Shown piece after piece: positions 21,040-34,900 of a stretch of 64,000 bases of DNA. The notes below the pieces were generated by a model. The model saw nothing but the letters and a program-made list of their open reading frames with translations. It had not been told where the DNA came from and did no database searches. A program made the translations under genes and the position numbers. The stretch lies in contig NC_089737.1 in the NCBI RefSeq assembly GCF_035083965.1, positions 13,009,029-13,073,028 of the forward strand, read 5' to 3'. Position 1 is the first letter of the stretch, and every line of letters starts with the position of its first letter. The stretch comes from Branchiostoma lanceolatum (taxonomy: Eukaryota; Chordata; Leptocardii; Amphioxiformes; Branchiostomatidae).

Positions 21040-22309
21040 TACTAGGCTAATGGCTAACACTCAATAGTGTTATAATGGTAGAAACCTTTGCAAATCATTT
21101 TATTGATAAGAACTCCCCTAAATGCTTCAGAAGATCAGATCTTCTGGACTCTACTATCTGCCTAGAAATAGGTCAACCGCAGCACTTTACGGCGTTCTTA
21201 CCAGATATGGCCTCATAACGGAAACAGTCTCTCATCACTATCTGCCATGATAGGCCAAGGTTTTTCACACATGGTACTCCATCTTCTCCCAGAAATTGAT
21301 TTTGGAGGGGGTGTTTGAGTCATGACTGAGTCCACTTGTATTGCCATCTGCACCAGTTGATGTTATGGTCACACAAAGCTGAGTGTTGGATTAGAAATTG
21401 GTGGGCTTTGACTTTCATAATTTCCTGGAAAAGAAGTAATTGTTTCCCGGAATAACATGGATGAAGGTTGCTACTGTGAAATTGCGAGTGGCAGAGGCCA
21501 ATAACACCATGCCTTACATGTATCTCAAGCTCTGTAAGTTTTTCGTGTTATTGGCTGAATTGATCTTAACATTTTCCAAGTCCTCTCATGAAGCCCTTGC
21601 TCCAAAAAAGTGAATTTCTCCTTTTCGATATGCGATTTTTTTTTTAACTTCCACAATTTTCTAAGCAAAAGTGGAAAAACCTATTGATGAGTCAAGGGGT
21701 ATTCTTTTATTTAAATTGCAGCTTGAAATGACCACCGTGTACGAGTAATGTTGAAAATCAAAAATTCAAATTTGCGAAATGAAGAAGTTTAGCATTACTT
21801 TTCAGTTTTAAAGGAAAGAAAATGTCTGGAGTGATGCAATGAATGGCAGTAGCCCGACAGTAAGACACTATCCCTTCTCTACATCTACAGGTCTCCCAAT
21901 TTTACGGCAATTAAAGCGAGTTTTCGACGACAATTGCTCTCTTGACAGTTGACACTGTCCCCCATTATAGTACAAGGTTTTTCCACGCGTCGGTCATCAT
22001 CTTTGGTTAAAAAACATTTTCCGAAAAGTCGTAAAAACTATGATTGTTATTTGAATGCAGTGAAACGAGATCGTGTTTTTTTGAGGCCAGACGAAAACAA
22101 ATTTACATGTAGATAGAGATGGATTCGTTCCGCTTAGCCGTTCAAACCCCAACAGATCAAAATGAAGTTGATGAATATTCTAATTCACCGATGCCCCGTT
22201 CCGAAGTGTTGATTTCCTCCTAGTCTTGTAAGGCGCGTTTAGCCGCGTGTGTTCAATGTAATTCTTTATTCCACTGCGTTGAATCAGACCAAGGATCCTA
22301 GGAGGAGTC
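21040..22309. other. OARD1-GRIN1 intergenic region
   Basis: About 1.3 kb with no convincing open frame or repeat family. Its distal part is presumably upstream regulatory DNA of GRIN1. Confidence 0.5.
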
Positions 22310-22318
22310 TATATAAAA
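22310..22318 (+). promoter_or_regulatory. TATA box of GRIN1
   Basis: TATATAAAA lies about 590 nt before the GRIN1 start codon, with no other gene between. A transcription start near 22340 is inferred, giving a long 5' leader or an unseen 5' UTR intron. Confidence 0.5.
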
Positions 22319-22903
22319 CCTCCTTGATCAGACATAAATAAGCTAACGTCTTCGCCAAGTTGAGACTAAATTTTGCAAAGTCAGGTCGAGACAGTCGTTT
22401 GTCTGAGGCTGTGTATGTATCCAACGAGGAAACTGCGCGTTCTGGAAGATTTCAAGTCAGCATTTTTTCTACACCGCGTTTGTGCAAGATTTTATCATTA
22501 GGTCACAACGCGATCCTGTAAGATTCTAGTTTATGTTTTTTTTTCAGACGGCGATCTGATGCTTGCCATGGGCAGGAGGAACTAGGAGATTTGATTGGAA
22601 TTGAAGAATCAATGCCGAGTTAGGCCAATCCGGCCCGGTCACATCTGTTTTACGATAGCTTTACCGCAGCAAATTGAGGGCATTCTCGGGACAATCCTGG
22701 ATGTATGACGTACACTTTTCATCAGCTGACAGAAAATATCGTCTGCGGTCCCTTTTTGACGGTAGGTTTCTGTCATAATTTCGCTGGAAATTGAACAGCT
22801 ACGGTGAAAATCGCGCGGCGAATGCGAGCGCGCGCTTTCTCATATCAAAGATCGCACCGCGCATATTCCTGTGGTAAGATTCCAGGCGACAGGCGAAGCC
22901 AAC

Positions 22904-25900
22904 ATGGCGGCCGTTCCAACAATCCTCGCTTGTCTCTCCTGCGTCATGGCGGTAGTGTACGCCCAGACTACAGCACCCAGGATTATCACCATCGGGGCGA
23001 CGCTCAGCTCAAGACAACACGAAGATGTCTTCGCGGATGCGGTGAATAAAACCGGATACAAGTCGACATCCCTGGTCATGGAGGCGAACCCCATACGAAC
23101 GGCCCTCCTGGTTTGCGAGAAGCTGGTGTCACAGAAGGTGGGTGTGAAGTCGTAACAAAAATGCGCTAAGAAATGATAATTCTAACAATCAATAGCAAAA
23201 TATTGTACCTAATTTCTACCTAAGCAGAGTCTATTTCAAGGTAAACGTCTTGAGTTTTAAGATGTTTCGAAAATTGGACGGAAAATGTGGATATTTTGTC
23301 AGACGTTTGAAACAGTCTCATGGTTTTCAGCACCAGGGACAGGTCGGTTGACGCAAGATTTCAAATCATGACAAAATATCCACCCCATAACTTGTAAACA
23401 GTGCAAGAAAGGGGACGGAAAAACGTAGTCTTCTACTATTCATAGTCATGTATTGGACACAGAGAGAAAATAATCAGCATGTTGGGTGGGGAACAAACAG
23501 GGGAGATTTACTTGTGGTTGTGAATTTTACAACCCTGATCTCTTATTGTAAAAATGTTGTTTTTAGGTGTTTAAACTCATTGCATGTTACATCAGCAAGA
23601 CTATTTCATATGTTGTGATTAGGTAGAAAAAATGATATTTCCTTAGGAATATGTTAATAGTTTATTACAAACTCTTATTATAACCGCTTGATATATAGAT
23701 AGACACTCTTCTATGCATTGGAAAAATGTTTTTAAAAGGGATGCAAAACAACATGTCAGCATTTGTCCAAATTCTGCATATGCAGCTATAATAATGAGTT
23801 GTGTGTGTTTGTATACACATGCATTGTTGTGTATTAAGTTTTTGATTTAGATAATGCTTGCATCCATGCATTTCAATCACATTCATTAGACACATCAAGT
23901 CATGGAAACTAAATGAAATTCTGGTATCAATATTAATTGCATCTTAATTAGAGGAGCACATCCCTTTGCAGTCAGTTCTATTTATTGCTATTATGCTATT
24001 CAGCTTGATTATCATTTGAACAGCTTGAGTTTTTGTGTGCAATTTGCAGTCAAACCCTGTGAGATATACCATAAAGAATGATGGAACATGTGGCTAAAAC
24101 CACACTTTACTGCTTTCCCAGCTTTTAAACATCCCAGATACTATCTAATGTAGGTTCTTTTTCCCCCAAAGGACTTCAAAATTAGATTATTAGAGAACAT
24201 AACCTTCTTGGCTAAAGTAATAAATCCATATTTAGGCCTTATAACAGCATTTTCACATGACCCCTGAACCCTGGTTTTTAAACACATTTGTTATAGAAAC
24301 AAGACCTTATCATTATCTTAGATTTTTGCTCATAGTTTCAGGTTTTAGAGACCTTTGAAATTTAAGTATGCAATGCAAAATATAGGGGACAAATCCTTTA
24401 ATTACTTTAAATGTAATAATCTACATATTATAGCATCAAACAGCTATACAGCTAATAGACAAAAATCATTGGTGCAGGCCAAGCTAGTCTGGAACATGTA
24501 AGTCTGAATATCATATGTTCTGATATTAAAATGCTGAAATTATGTTTTGAGCCTTGCAATGTATAAAACATAAGACAGAATGTTGCATTTGTCAAGCCTA
24601 ATGTATCATAATTATGCAATAATTCAGTAATGCAATAAAAAGACAATACCATTCTCATATCAACCCTACAGGTGAAATTTCAGCACTGAGAATGGATGCA
24701 GAAAATTAACTGTTTGACTTTTGCAATATATAATATCATATATAAAACACTGTTTGGAATTATCTAAGCCTAATGTATCATAATTAGGAAATAACACAGT
24801 TATGCAATAAAACTCAATACCATTCAGTATAACAATAAATCAACCTGAAAATTGACATTTTATTTCAGCACCAACAGTACAGGTTTTCCAAAAATGATGT
24901 TCAGAAGCCTGCAATGTGTAGATATATAAAAGAAGTTATTGAATTATCTAAGCATAATGTATCATAATTGTGAAATAACAAAGTAATGCAATAAAAATCA
25001 ATACCATTCAGTATGATATTGTTTCAACCCCACATATAATATTTCATTTCAGCAACAGTACAGGTTTAAAGAAAATGACTTCTTAAACATTTCAATGAAT
25101 AAAACATAAAACACTTTATTGAATAAGCCAAGCCTAATGTATCATAATTGTGAAATAACACAGTAATGTTATACAGTCAGTATGATATTGTTTCAACCCC
25201 ACAAATAATATTTCATTTCAGCAACAGTACACTACCTTTCAATGAATAAAACTTGAAACAATTTATTGAATTATCCAAGCCTAATGTATCATGATTGTGA
25301 AATAACACAGTAATGCAATATAAATCAATACCATTCAGTTTAATATTGTCAACCCTACAAATGATATTTCATTTCAGCAACAGTACAGTACATTTCAATG
25401 AATGAAACATGAAACAACTTATTGAATTATCCAAGCCTAATGTATCATGATTGTGAAATAACACAGTGATGCGGCACTTTTGTGCAATCTGTAGCTGATA
25501 TGCTCCATTTAACGCATGTAAAGTGTCATATCCAACTGGCCGGGAGATACGTTAATGCAACGTAAAATGTATATGACAAAAATAATTTCTTTCCATCAAT
25601 GGCAGATCGCAATCTTCTAGATCTATTTCATCTTTTATCTGTCATCTGATTGAAAACATTATGCGGATTGCATATGTTTTCCATGATACTTATGTCCATG
25701 CATGCATGTCATTTTACCGTCAGTCCAAGTCACTCTGGGCTATGTTCACTACATGTACAGAATATGAGCTGCAAGGATACTGGTCTTTGTGTTACATGTA
25801 CAAAATACAAAGTAATATGTGCTGATATCTTACTGCCCTTTGAGCTACACTAATTTAGTTACTTGGCTTTCAGATTTTCCGGTTAATTGTGCTTCCCTTG

Positions 25901-28900
25901 TGCACTGCATTGGCATGGAAGAGTAAAGTATAGCCAAATCTTATGTTTCTCCAACATTGTTAGAATCAACGCCACAAACGACCTTTTATTTCAGTACCAA
26001 TAGCTGAAGAAAGGCCAAGTTTTGTGAAAATTATATTGAAGCTGTGAAGGTTTCCATTTACCCATGCATTAAGTTCTAATTTCATTGTTTGAGATGTTGA
26101 CTGGTCTGGTACATAAAATGTTGATTTTGTAGCTGGGACATATGGCCATAGAACGCCTTCTCCTATTCTCACCCAATTCATTCATTTCCCACAAAAATCA
26201 AGAAATACGATTTGTCTGACTTTATACAAAATGGAGATTGTGTATGTTGAACTTGTACATGTATGTGTCCATTTCTTCGTTGATGAGTTATTGAACCAGT
26301 GATCTTTTGGTCACATGAAGTCTTTTAACATTGTGTTCAGCTTGGCAGCAGGACTGGATATCCCAAAATTTAATACCCAAGCAATTCTGATAGGAAAAGT
26401 ACACAATGCAGACGGGTCACTGTGTGTAATACATTATCAGGATCTTCCTTATGATTAATACTTAGTCTAGTGATCCGGCATACATGACAAAGGCTTTCAA
26501 AGAATGATGCATTGCGTTAATGACATTATCCTCATTGGCGGATTAAAGTCACTGCATCAAGGCCACAGTTAATCAAAGAGGTATTATAAAAGATGAAATA
26601 GATGGAAGGTAAGTAAACTCCAAGGTCAAATTGTAGTCCCTGGAACAATAAGGATGTTGGTTCTCAGACTCGCCCACTTAATTTTTTTTCTCAGATTTGA
26701 AAAGAAAAATTTGAAATGATTCACATGCACCTCCCAGGATATAAATGAACCCCAAATTTTGACACCAGCAGTTGTGACAATTGTTCTGATTTTCCTAATG
26801 TACTCCAGGTTGTTACAGTTTACCCATTTGTCAAATTGAATGTAAAAATTCAACAAAATTTGGTGCCTGGTGTGCTGATTTCTTGTGTCTTTTGTGGTAG
26901 CATTTGGGACAGGGATGCATTTCTTGTTCTTCGGCCAACACACTCTTACTCAGTGTCTATTGATTTTGTGTCAGTGTCTATTGATTTTGTGCAAAAATAG
27001 AACTATTCAATCATATAGAGTCAGATAATGTTGCATGGTTTAAACAGCTCAGTCAATTGCATTGAACATACAAAACTTACCGGTCTAATAAGTCTTGCAT
27101 CACAATAGGCAAATTGAGAGACAGGATGTATGAAAATAGTGAAAAAATATTCTAGTCACAGTCTCTCATTGCTGTAATATCAGAAATCATTCAATAAAAT
27201 TGAATACATCCTATAACATTTCCTTTCTTTGAATTCAGTTTAATGCAACTTTTCAGTATAACAGCAACTGCCAAACCAGCATCAATTCTTTATGTTATAC
27301 GCCGGGCATACCTAGTATGTTAGAAGCATTTTATTTGTTAAAATCACCACGTCTAGCTGCCCAATTGTCCGTAAAGGCCTGAATATTGGCCTCACTGGCA
27401 CAAATGAAATACTTTCCTTCATATTACTGTCTTATGGATAGCTCAATAGCAATTCAAGACTGTAGATTTGATCAATAACGAAAATAGAGCTGGAAAGTCA
27501 ATTTTAGTAGGATTTGCATTAAAAAATACAAGACTGGTTGGATATGGATTTGTGGATTTGACTTTTCACTGTTCAAATTGGATTTATTTGATATTGGCAT
27601 TAAGTCAAGAGTTGGCATTAGAGATATCCTTACCCATTGATTATAAGCATGAATTGAATACTTCTTAACTTCTTACTTCTGATCGACTTTAGTCTGAAAA
27701 TGAAGTATACATCCGTGAAAAAGCTAGAAGTGCAATTTAAGCTTTACCACGGCTCAGGCCTCAGGTGTTTAGCCAAGCACACCGGATCACCCCTACTCTT
27801 CTCGACAAGCGTGTTGGATTCTTTTACATAGAAGCAATTTGAAATAGAAACTAGGTAGCCATATCGCAATTGTTAAGTTCTGGGCCTGAAAATTGGATGC
27901 ATAAGCACTTTAGTGCAGACATGCACCTAATGTTTGACTGTGGATACACTGGTACATCGGATATTTGCACAGGGTTAAGTAATAGTTCACTTAAGTGTAT
28001 AACATGGTATCAATTGCTCACGTAAGTGTACAATGAGGTACTATTGTTACAACATATTCTTCAAAATGACTCTTATCCATGACACCTCCACTTCGACCAT
28101 GTTGAAAAGCAGCCATGTGGGCCAAACAAGCATTCAAAGGAAAAGAAAGGCCTTGGCTGGACTTGACCCAATTTTTTAGCAACTATTCCCAAAAATGAAT
28201 GTGTGCCCTGTTTGTTGATTACTGTAAATGCATTTATGTTCGCGTGGTTTTTATTTCGCGCAAAGGGGAAAATGGAGTGTTAACGGAGGTTTTAGGTTCG
28301 CTGGAGTGCTATAGTCACACACTGCTACAGTATTGGACAAAAATGTTCGCGGCGTTTTTAAGTTCGCGGTGAAACTGTCGCCGCGAAAACCGCGAACATA
28401 AAACCACCGCAAACATTTCTGTATTTACAGTACCATGTGTAGCATCTGTTGACCTACATACAGCCTGATTGCCCAGGTTAAGTACCAGCGGGAGGAGCTA
28501 TTGCACTCTGGAGACTGCTGCTGCTAGTCTGGATTTTTAATTGTCTCTGACACCGCCTGAGCTTCATGGCCATTATTACATCTAAATCAGGAACTCATTA
28601 AGCTCAGCCTACCGTAAATCTTGAAATGTTTGTAGACTGACTTTATTTTGCCATTTTCGCAGTCATCACACCGCAAATATGAGTTTCCAATGAACTACTA
28701 CAGTAACTGTAAAATTAATGCATTTAAGTTCGCATGTTTTTATTTTGCGGTAGGGAGAAAATAAAGTTTGCGCGTTCGAAACAATAATAGCGCTACAGTC
28801 ATTTGCGGGCAAAAAGTGGTTTTAAGTCCGCCATACAAAATGACGAATGCAATCCTGTACATCATGTCTGAGCTGGGGCTGAACCTAGGATCAAACTCAG

Positions 28901-31900
28901 GCCAACGGATTCACAAAATCCATATACCCAAAAGCAGGGTTCCATTACTGCTTTTACCACTAGGACATGTCATGTATACATTGTATCATATATAATTGTT
29001 GCACAAAATTACTTTAATTTTTGAATTGTCATATTTTTTGAAAGGTGTATGCGGTGATTGCCAGTCACCCCACGAACTCTGACCTCGCTCCTGTGTCCGT
29101 GTCCTACACATCCGGGTTCTACCGGATCCCAGTCATCGGGATCAGCAACAGGGAATCCATCTTCTCTGACAAGGTAACGTAGGCTTTCAACTTTTATTCT
29201 TTCCACGACGCGGGAGTTCCAAACTATGGATCTCTCTCTGTGATAACTGTTTCCCTGCCGTATACAACTTGGAAGCCTTATCTCCTAGTATGATCATCTT
29301 AGTCTTCCATACACTTAGCTCAATGCCTAGAAATGGTCAATTGTGGCCTTGCATTGCATTGAAGATAAGTAGTCATCCTCAACATGATGCTTTTTTAAGG
29401 CTTTCAACTTACACTGCACGAAATGGCCTCGTATCCCGGCGTATTCGTACAGGGATTCCCCCGGAAATATTCCATATCCCGGTGCGGATTTAGCATTTCC
29501 CTTAGTTTTAACGGATACGCTAAATCCGCACCGGGATGTGGAATATTTCCGGAGGAATCCCTGTACGTATACGCCGGGATACGAGGCCATTTCGTGCAGT
29601 GTTATATTCACATTTCTTGCTTTTAAAGTACATCAGATATTAATAGACTTAATTCCACAAGTAGATAATTGATTTAAGAGCCAGTATTAATAAGGAGAAC
29701 CTTTCACTGTGGTTTGACTTCACCTACATGTTTTGTAAATGAGAGCAAGAAAAGCAGCTATTCAGTGAATTTTGGGGATGTACCAAGTCCCTTCTTTACT
29801 TTGATTGTTATTGACTGTTTACTTTATATTTTCCTAGAGCAGCCACTATTCATTCTTAGCTAGCTAAGAATAGCTTGAACTTATTGTAACCATTATCGAC
29901 TGTGTGCCGATGATATTTTCCAGAACATCCATCAGTCGTTCCTGAATGCCGTCCCACCTTACTGTAGTTGTTGTTTACTATCTACTTGTTGTATTTGTAC
30001 CAGAATATCCACTAGTCCTTCCTGAGGATACAGTTTGAACTTATTGTAATAAATCATTATTGAACGCTTATGGTTTGTATTTTTCCAGAACATCCACCGA
30101 TCGTTCCTGAGGACAGCTTGTACTCACTGTACAAATCTTGTTATCATAAGACTGCTTACTGGAAATATCTTTTCCAGAATATCTACCAGTCCTTTACTTT
30201 TTCTGAGGACATCTTGAACTTACTATATTATCATTATTGACTGTATACTGATTACATTTCTCCAGAACATTCACCAGTCGTTCCTGAGGACCGTCCCCCC
30301 GTACTCCCAGCAGGCTGACGTGTGGTTCTCCATCCTCAACTACTTCAAGTGGAAACACGTCATCCTCATCACTAGCAGCGACCGCGACGGACGAGCCATG
30401 CTCAACAAGTTTGAGACACTCGTGGAAGACTCCGATGTCAAGGTCAGTTCAGTTTCTGTTTATTTATTCAACCATAATACTAAGGGTGGGTACCGGTGAC
30501 GGCAAGTGATTCACAGAACGGATGTGTGAAGGAATCATAAATAATTACAGGTACAACAGTTTTTTTTCACAATGATGATAAATAAGTTCACGGTACAGAG
30601 GTGACTGTGAAAACAGTGAACATTAAGTTACAGTGAAAGAAACAAGAATTACAGTAAGTAAAATGCATAATGATGTCTTTGACAGATTGAGCAGTACTTC
30701 CCGTACCAGCCTGGGTGATACACTGTGTTGTATTCTCCTTATATTACAGCGAGAGCATTGCACTCAAAGATCACAGAGACAGGCTTGACTAGTAATTAAA
30801 ATGCATAATCATGTCTTTGACAGATTGAGAAGTACCTCCCGTACCAGCCTGGGACCAACAACGTGACCAGCCTGTTAGCTCAGACTGAAGACGTGGAGTC
30901 CAGAGTACTACTGCTGTACTGCAGGTACGCCATCTTTATCATCATCGTTTACATTTCATTGTAACACTGAACACTAGGTAGTCTGGTGGTTAGTGGCCCT
31001 GCCTCTGGTACTAGAGGTTGTGAGTTTGATGCCGGCTGTGTGGCTCACCCGACATGCACGTTACTGGAAAGGGTCGCAGTCCTTAGGACGAGACATTAAG
31101 CCGTGGTCCACTGGTCGTTGTGCTTGTCGAAAAGAGCTAGGGGAATTTCCCTGGTACATTGAACCTGTAAATACTGTACATAGTGTCTGTCTTCTCTGTC
31201 ACGACCAGTGGAAGAATAGCTCTTCAGTGTGCTAAACTGGATCGGGATCACCTTCCTTTCACTGAATACAGTGTGTGCCTGTCCTGTGTGCTGAAATGTC
31301 TGCTATGGTATTGTAGCTACTTATAGGTACATGTACCTGGAGTTGGTCTGCCAAAAAATGGGCGAGCTCAATGTTTATGTTGGAAATAATAGTTAAACTT
31401 TGATCAGAATGATTTTTACCAACACAAATGAACTTTCAAGCTAAGGCCACACCAATTCAATTTCTTGGTTAACGGATTTTTATTTTCCCCCCCAAAAAAA
31501 ATTTTTAAAAAAATCATGAAAACAGAAGGCTGGCCCAGCCTTCTGTTTTTATTTTTTGAAAATAAAAATCCGTTAACCAAGAAATTAAATTGGTGTGGCC
31601 TAAGACCTGTGTGTTTATTACAGTGAGGAGGATGGTGTAGTGTTCTAAGCTAAGACGTGTGTTCTTGTTTGTTCCAGTGAGGAGGATGGCGTAGTGTTCT
31701 ACAGGGATGCCAAGGCTCTGAACATGACCAGATACGGGTTTGTTTGGATCGTGTCAGAGCAGGCTGTCACTGGGAAGGCTTTGAACTCTGCACCTGAGGG
31801 TAAGAATAGATTTTTTTTTTTTGGTCTTTTTTGTTTTCCATAACCATAATCATTATGTATTGTATTCTAATGTATATTGTAATGATTTTTACTCTGTTTT

Positions 31901-34900
31901 ACTCCAGTTGAAGAGTTTTAATTGTACTTGGTACCTTGTACCTACATCTAACATTATACCAGTAAGAGCTGCCTTGGCTGACCCAGTGTGATGAATTGTT
32001 TCATTCTCAATAGAATACAAATACAAAATTAATACATCTATTACTGTAAATGCAGAAATATTTGCAGGGATTTGATTTTGTGGTAGGGAGAAAATGGAGT
32101 GTTTGCGGTGGTTTAGAGTTCGTTTTTGAAACAATAGTAGCGCTAGTCACACAATCAAAGGGCTTTTTGCTGTGGTTTTAAGTGTGCAGTTAAGAGTTCA
32201 CCGCAAAAAACATAAAACCACCGCAACCTTGTACCTGTATCTTACCCTGTACCTACATCTTACCTTGTACCCAGGTGTCCTAGGGTTACAGCTAGTGAAT
32301 GGTTCCAACGAGGACGCCCACATCCACGATGCGGTCGCCGTGGTGAAAGCCGGCCTCACCACCATGTTTGGGAAGGAGAACGTCACGGAACCACCAAGGG
32401 GCTGCCGGAATGAAACTGGATACTGGAAAAACGGACGAGCATTCTACGAGTAAACATCTTTCTTAAGTTTTCGTCTTAAATTCTTCTTTTTTTTTGGTGA
32501 ATTTTATCGGAATTACAACAGTGCAATACATGCGAGACACAGGCAGTTATTGCTGGTGTCGGGACCCACACGTATACCCGTTTTTACATTTGGGGGGAGT
32601 GAGGAAAGTCGTGTAAAGTGTCTTTTTCCCAAGGGCACAAGATAGGTGGCATCAGGGGATTCGAACCAAGGACCGCTGGGTTCTGGGCCGACAACCCTGC
32701 CGTTACGCCACACGACCCCACGAAAAACAATTTTCTTAAACATTTGCAGCCTTTGATTAAAGATTGCTGCCTTAAAGTTATGTATTGAATTTATGATACA
32801 GTCAAATCTGGTTGATGATACCACCTGTCACATTAAAACAGTCTTCATCATTATTACATGATTAGCCCCACCCTGTCTTGAGCAATGGCCTTCCTCAGCA
32901 ACCATTTTTCTTCAGTCCTTTGAATCGTTGCCGAATCCCAGTTTGACTGTAGATTATGATAAAGACGTGTCATTTTAATGCTCAGTGATTGTGTATACTG
33001 ACAGCTTTGGACACTGTGCCTAGTTGTAATACTGACTATTTGACTGTTGTGTTGTGCTGTCCCTAGTACTGAAATGTCTGGTGTTGTATGGTAGCTTTGT
33101 GAGAAGTACCATGCCCTAGTCTGTACTAGCCTGACAGTTACTCATTGACAAGCAACTGGATTAGTTTTGAAACAGTCAGAAGTTTGAAATAGCATCTTAG
33201 TCAAATATGAAAGATAGTGAATGCCATCTGAAATGTCTGACCATTTACAAAACTTGTGCTGTTGCTTGTATTGGGTAACTTCCTTTTTCCTTTTATTTCT
33301 GCAACCAACGTAATTCAAGGACATCATACTGACATGAAATGCTTCTGCCTTTTCTGATATTTCTTCAGATATCTGATTAGAACCCAACTGTCAGGGCAGA
33401 CTGGCGTGGTGAGATTTGATAACGTCGGAGACAGAGACTCTGCCGAGTACACCATTGTGAATGTGCAGAAAGCTAAAGGACTGCGTCCTGTCGGAAACTG
33501 GTCCAATGTTGGAGACACACAGGTGGGGTAATGTTAAGGGTTGATTTTAGTATCATTTTAACCTCAGTCTTCGAACAGAGACAAGAAAGTTAACTTTTGC
33601 CTGCTGTCCAACAACCAATACAAATTTTGTGCCAAACAGCTACCCTAACAGGCTGAAGGTTGAGAGAGAATATGTGCGTTTTGTAGCCTCAGCCGTAATA
33701 ACTTAGACTTAGACTTAGAAGCTCCCACCTTGTGCGGCGAATGAGGCAGTCAGAAGATTCCAGCTCGCTCTGTCTACAGCCAGTCTCATCACATACAGTA
33801 TCATCACATCTTTAGAACGTTTCTTCCATATTAGTAGAATGGAACTCGTTGTCATCAAGTGCTGTAGGAGCATCTTCACTAAGTAGCTTTAAAGAACGGT
33901 TGCAGTCAGATATGCAAAGACTAGGTGTAACAGACCGTTCGGTGTAATATAACCAGCTGCTGCCACACTGCATGCTTGCGAAGCTGGTGTGTTACGCCTA
34001 ATGGCGGTTGTACCGGCTATATAGATACAGATACACATCCTTCCATCTCCTATTTACTGTCTAGATATCTCTGTCAATTGTCTGCTGCCAGGTCATCTTT
34101 GGACGACCCTTTCTTCTTCGGCCTTGTGTAAAATCTTTGATTTTGTCTTGAAATGATTATCATGACCATGTCTTTTTGTTTAAATCTTTAGATCAAGATT
34201 AACGGGGACCAGATAATCTGGCCAGGAGGAGAGACCAAGAGACCAGAAGGATTCAACATCTCCACCAGACTCAAAGTAAACTTGCTTTTTTGTTAAAGAA
34301 AAAAAAGGAAAACAAAAACAGAGTGAAAGACAATAAGCCAGTTCATGGTTTGAGCTGCACATGCATGAGGTCAAAGGTGAAGGTGAAGGCCCCTAACTTG
34401 ACTATAAACAGTTCTTGTCCAGACCATGCTCACGACCATTTTCACATCTATTATGTTTCAATGGCATTTAACACTGATAAATTGATAACAATGCATTACA
34501 CTTCGCATATGCAGTTCAAACCGTAAAATTTTACCAAACATACTATTTAGTCCAATACCAATACATACATAAAGCCTTTGCTTTCAATTAGTTCATAAAG
34601 CCTTTGCTTTCAATTGCCATTCACATCAACTACAGTCTCTGAAAATTATTGTTTTCCTCATGAGGATCAGTAATCATTCTTTGATAAATCTACATCACAC
34701 ATGATGTTCGATTGAGTCATTTCAGAGCTGCATTTTGGTTATTCAGTTATTTTTCACAGAACCTGCATTACATTTTTATCAACCCATAGCGCATATCAAA
34801 CAAAAGTTTACTTGAAAATTTGAAGATTGAATACTTGAGGATTGAAAATACAGACTTTACCCAGGACTTTGTTTTCATGTTGAAAGCAAATATTAGCAAT

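Larger units (their letters stand above)
23138..29044 (+). other. GRIN1 intron 1 (5.9 kb)
   Basis: Low-GC sequence without coding signal. Contents seen: the RE1-like site, an AT-rich array of about 150-185-bp units (24520-25480) and palindromic elements with TACTGTAAATG ends (28220-28432 and fragments at 28615 and 28705). Confidence 0.7.

Noticed and set aside
22871-22903. Possible upstream non-AUG (GTG) start extending GRIN1
   Set aside because: The ATG at 22904 gives a proper signal peptide; the extension would bury it.
22804-23049. Arginine-rich frame overlapping GRIN1 exon 1
   Set aside because: Different phase from the signal-peptide frame that matches GRIN1; GC-rich leader sequence keeps it open.
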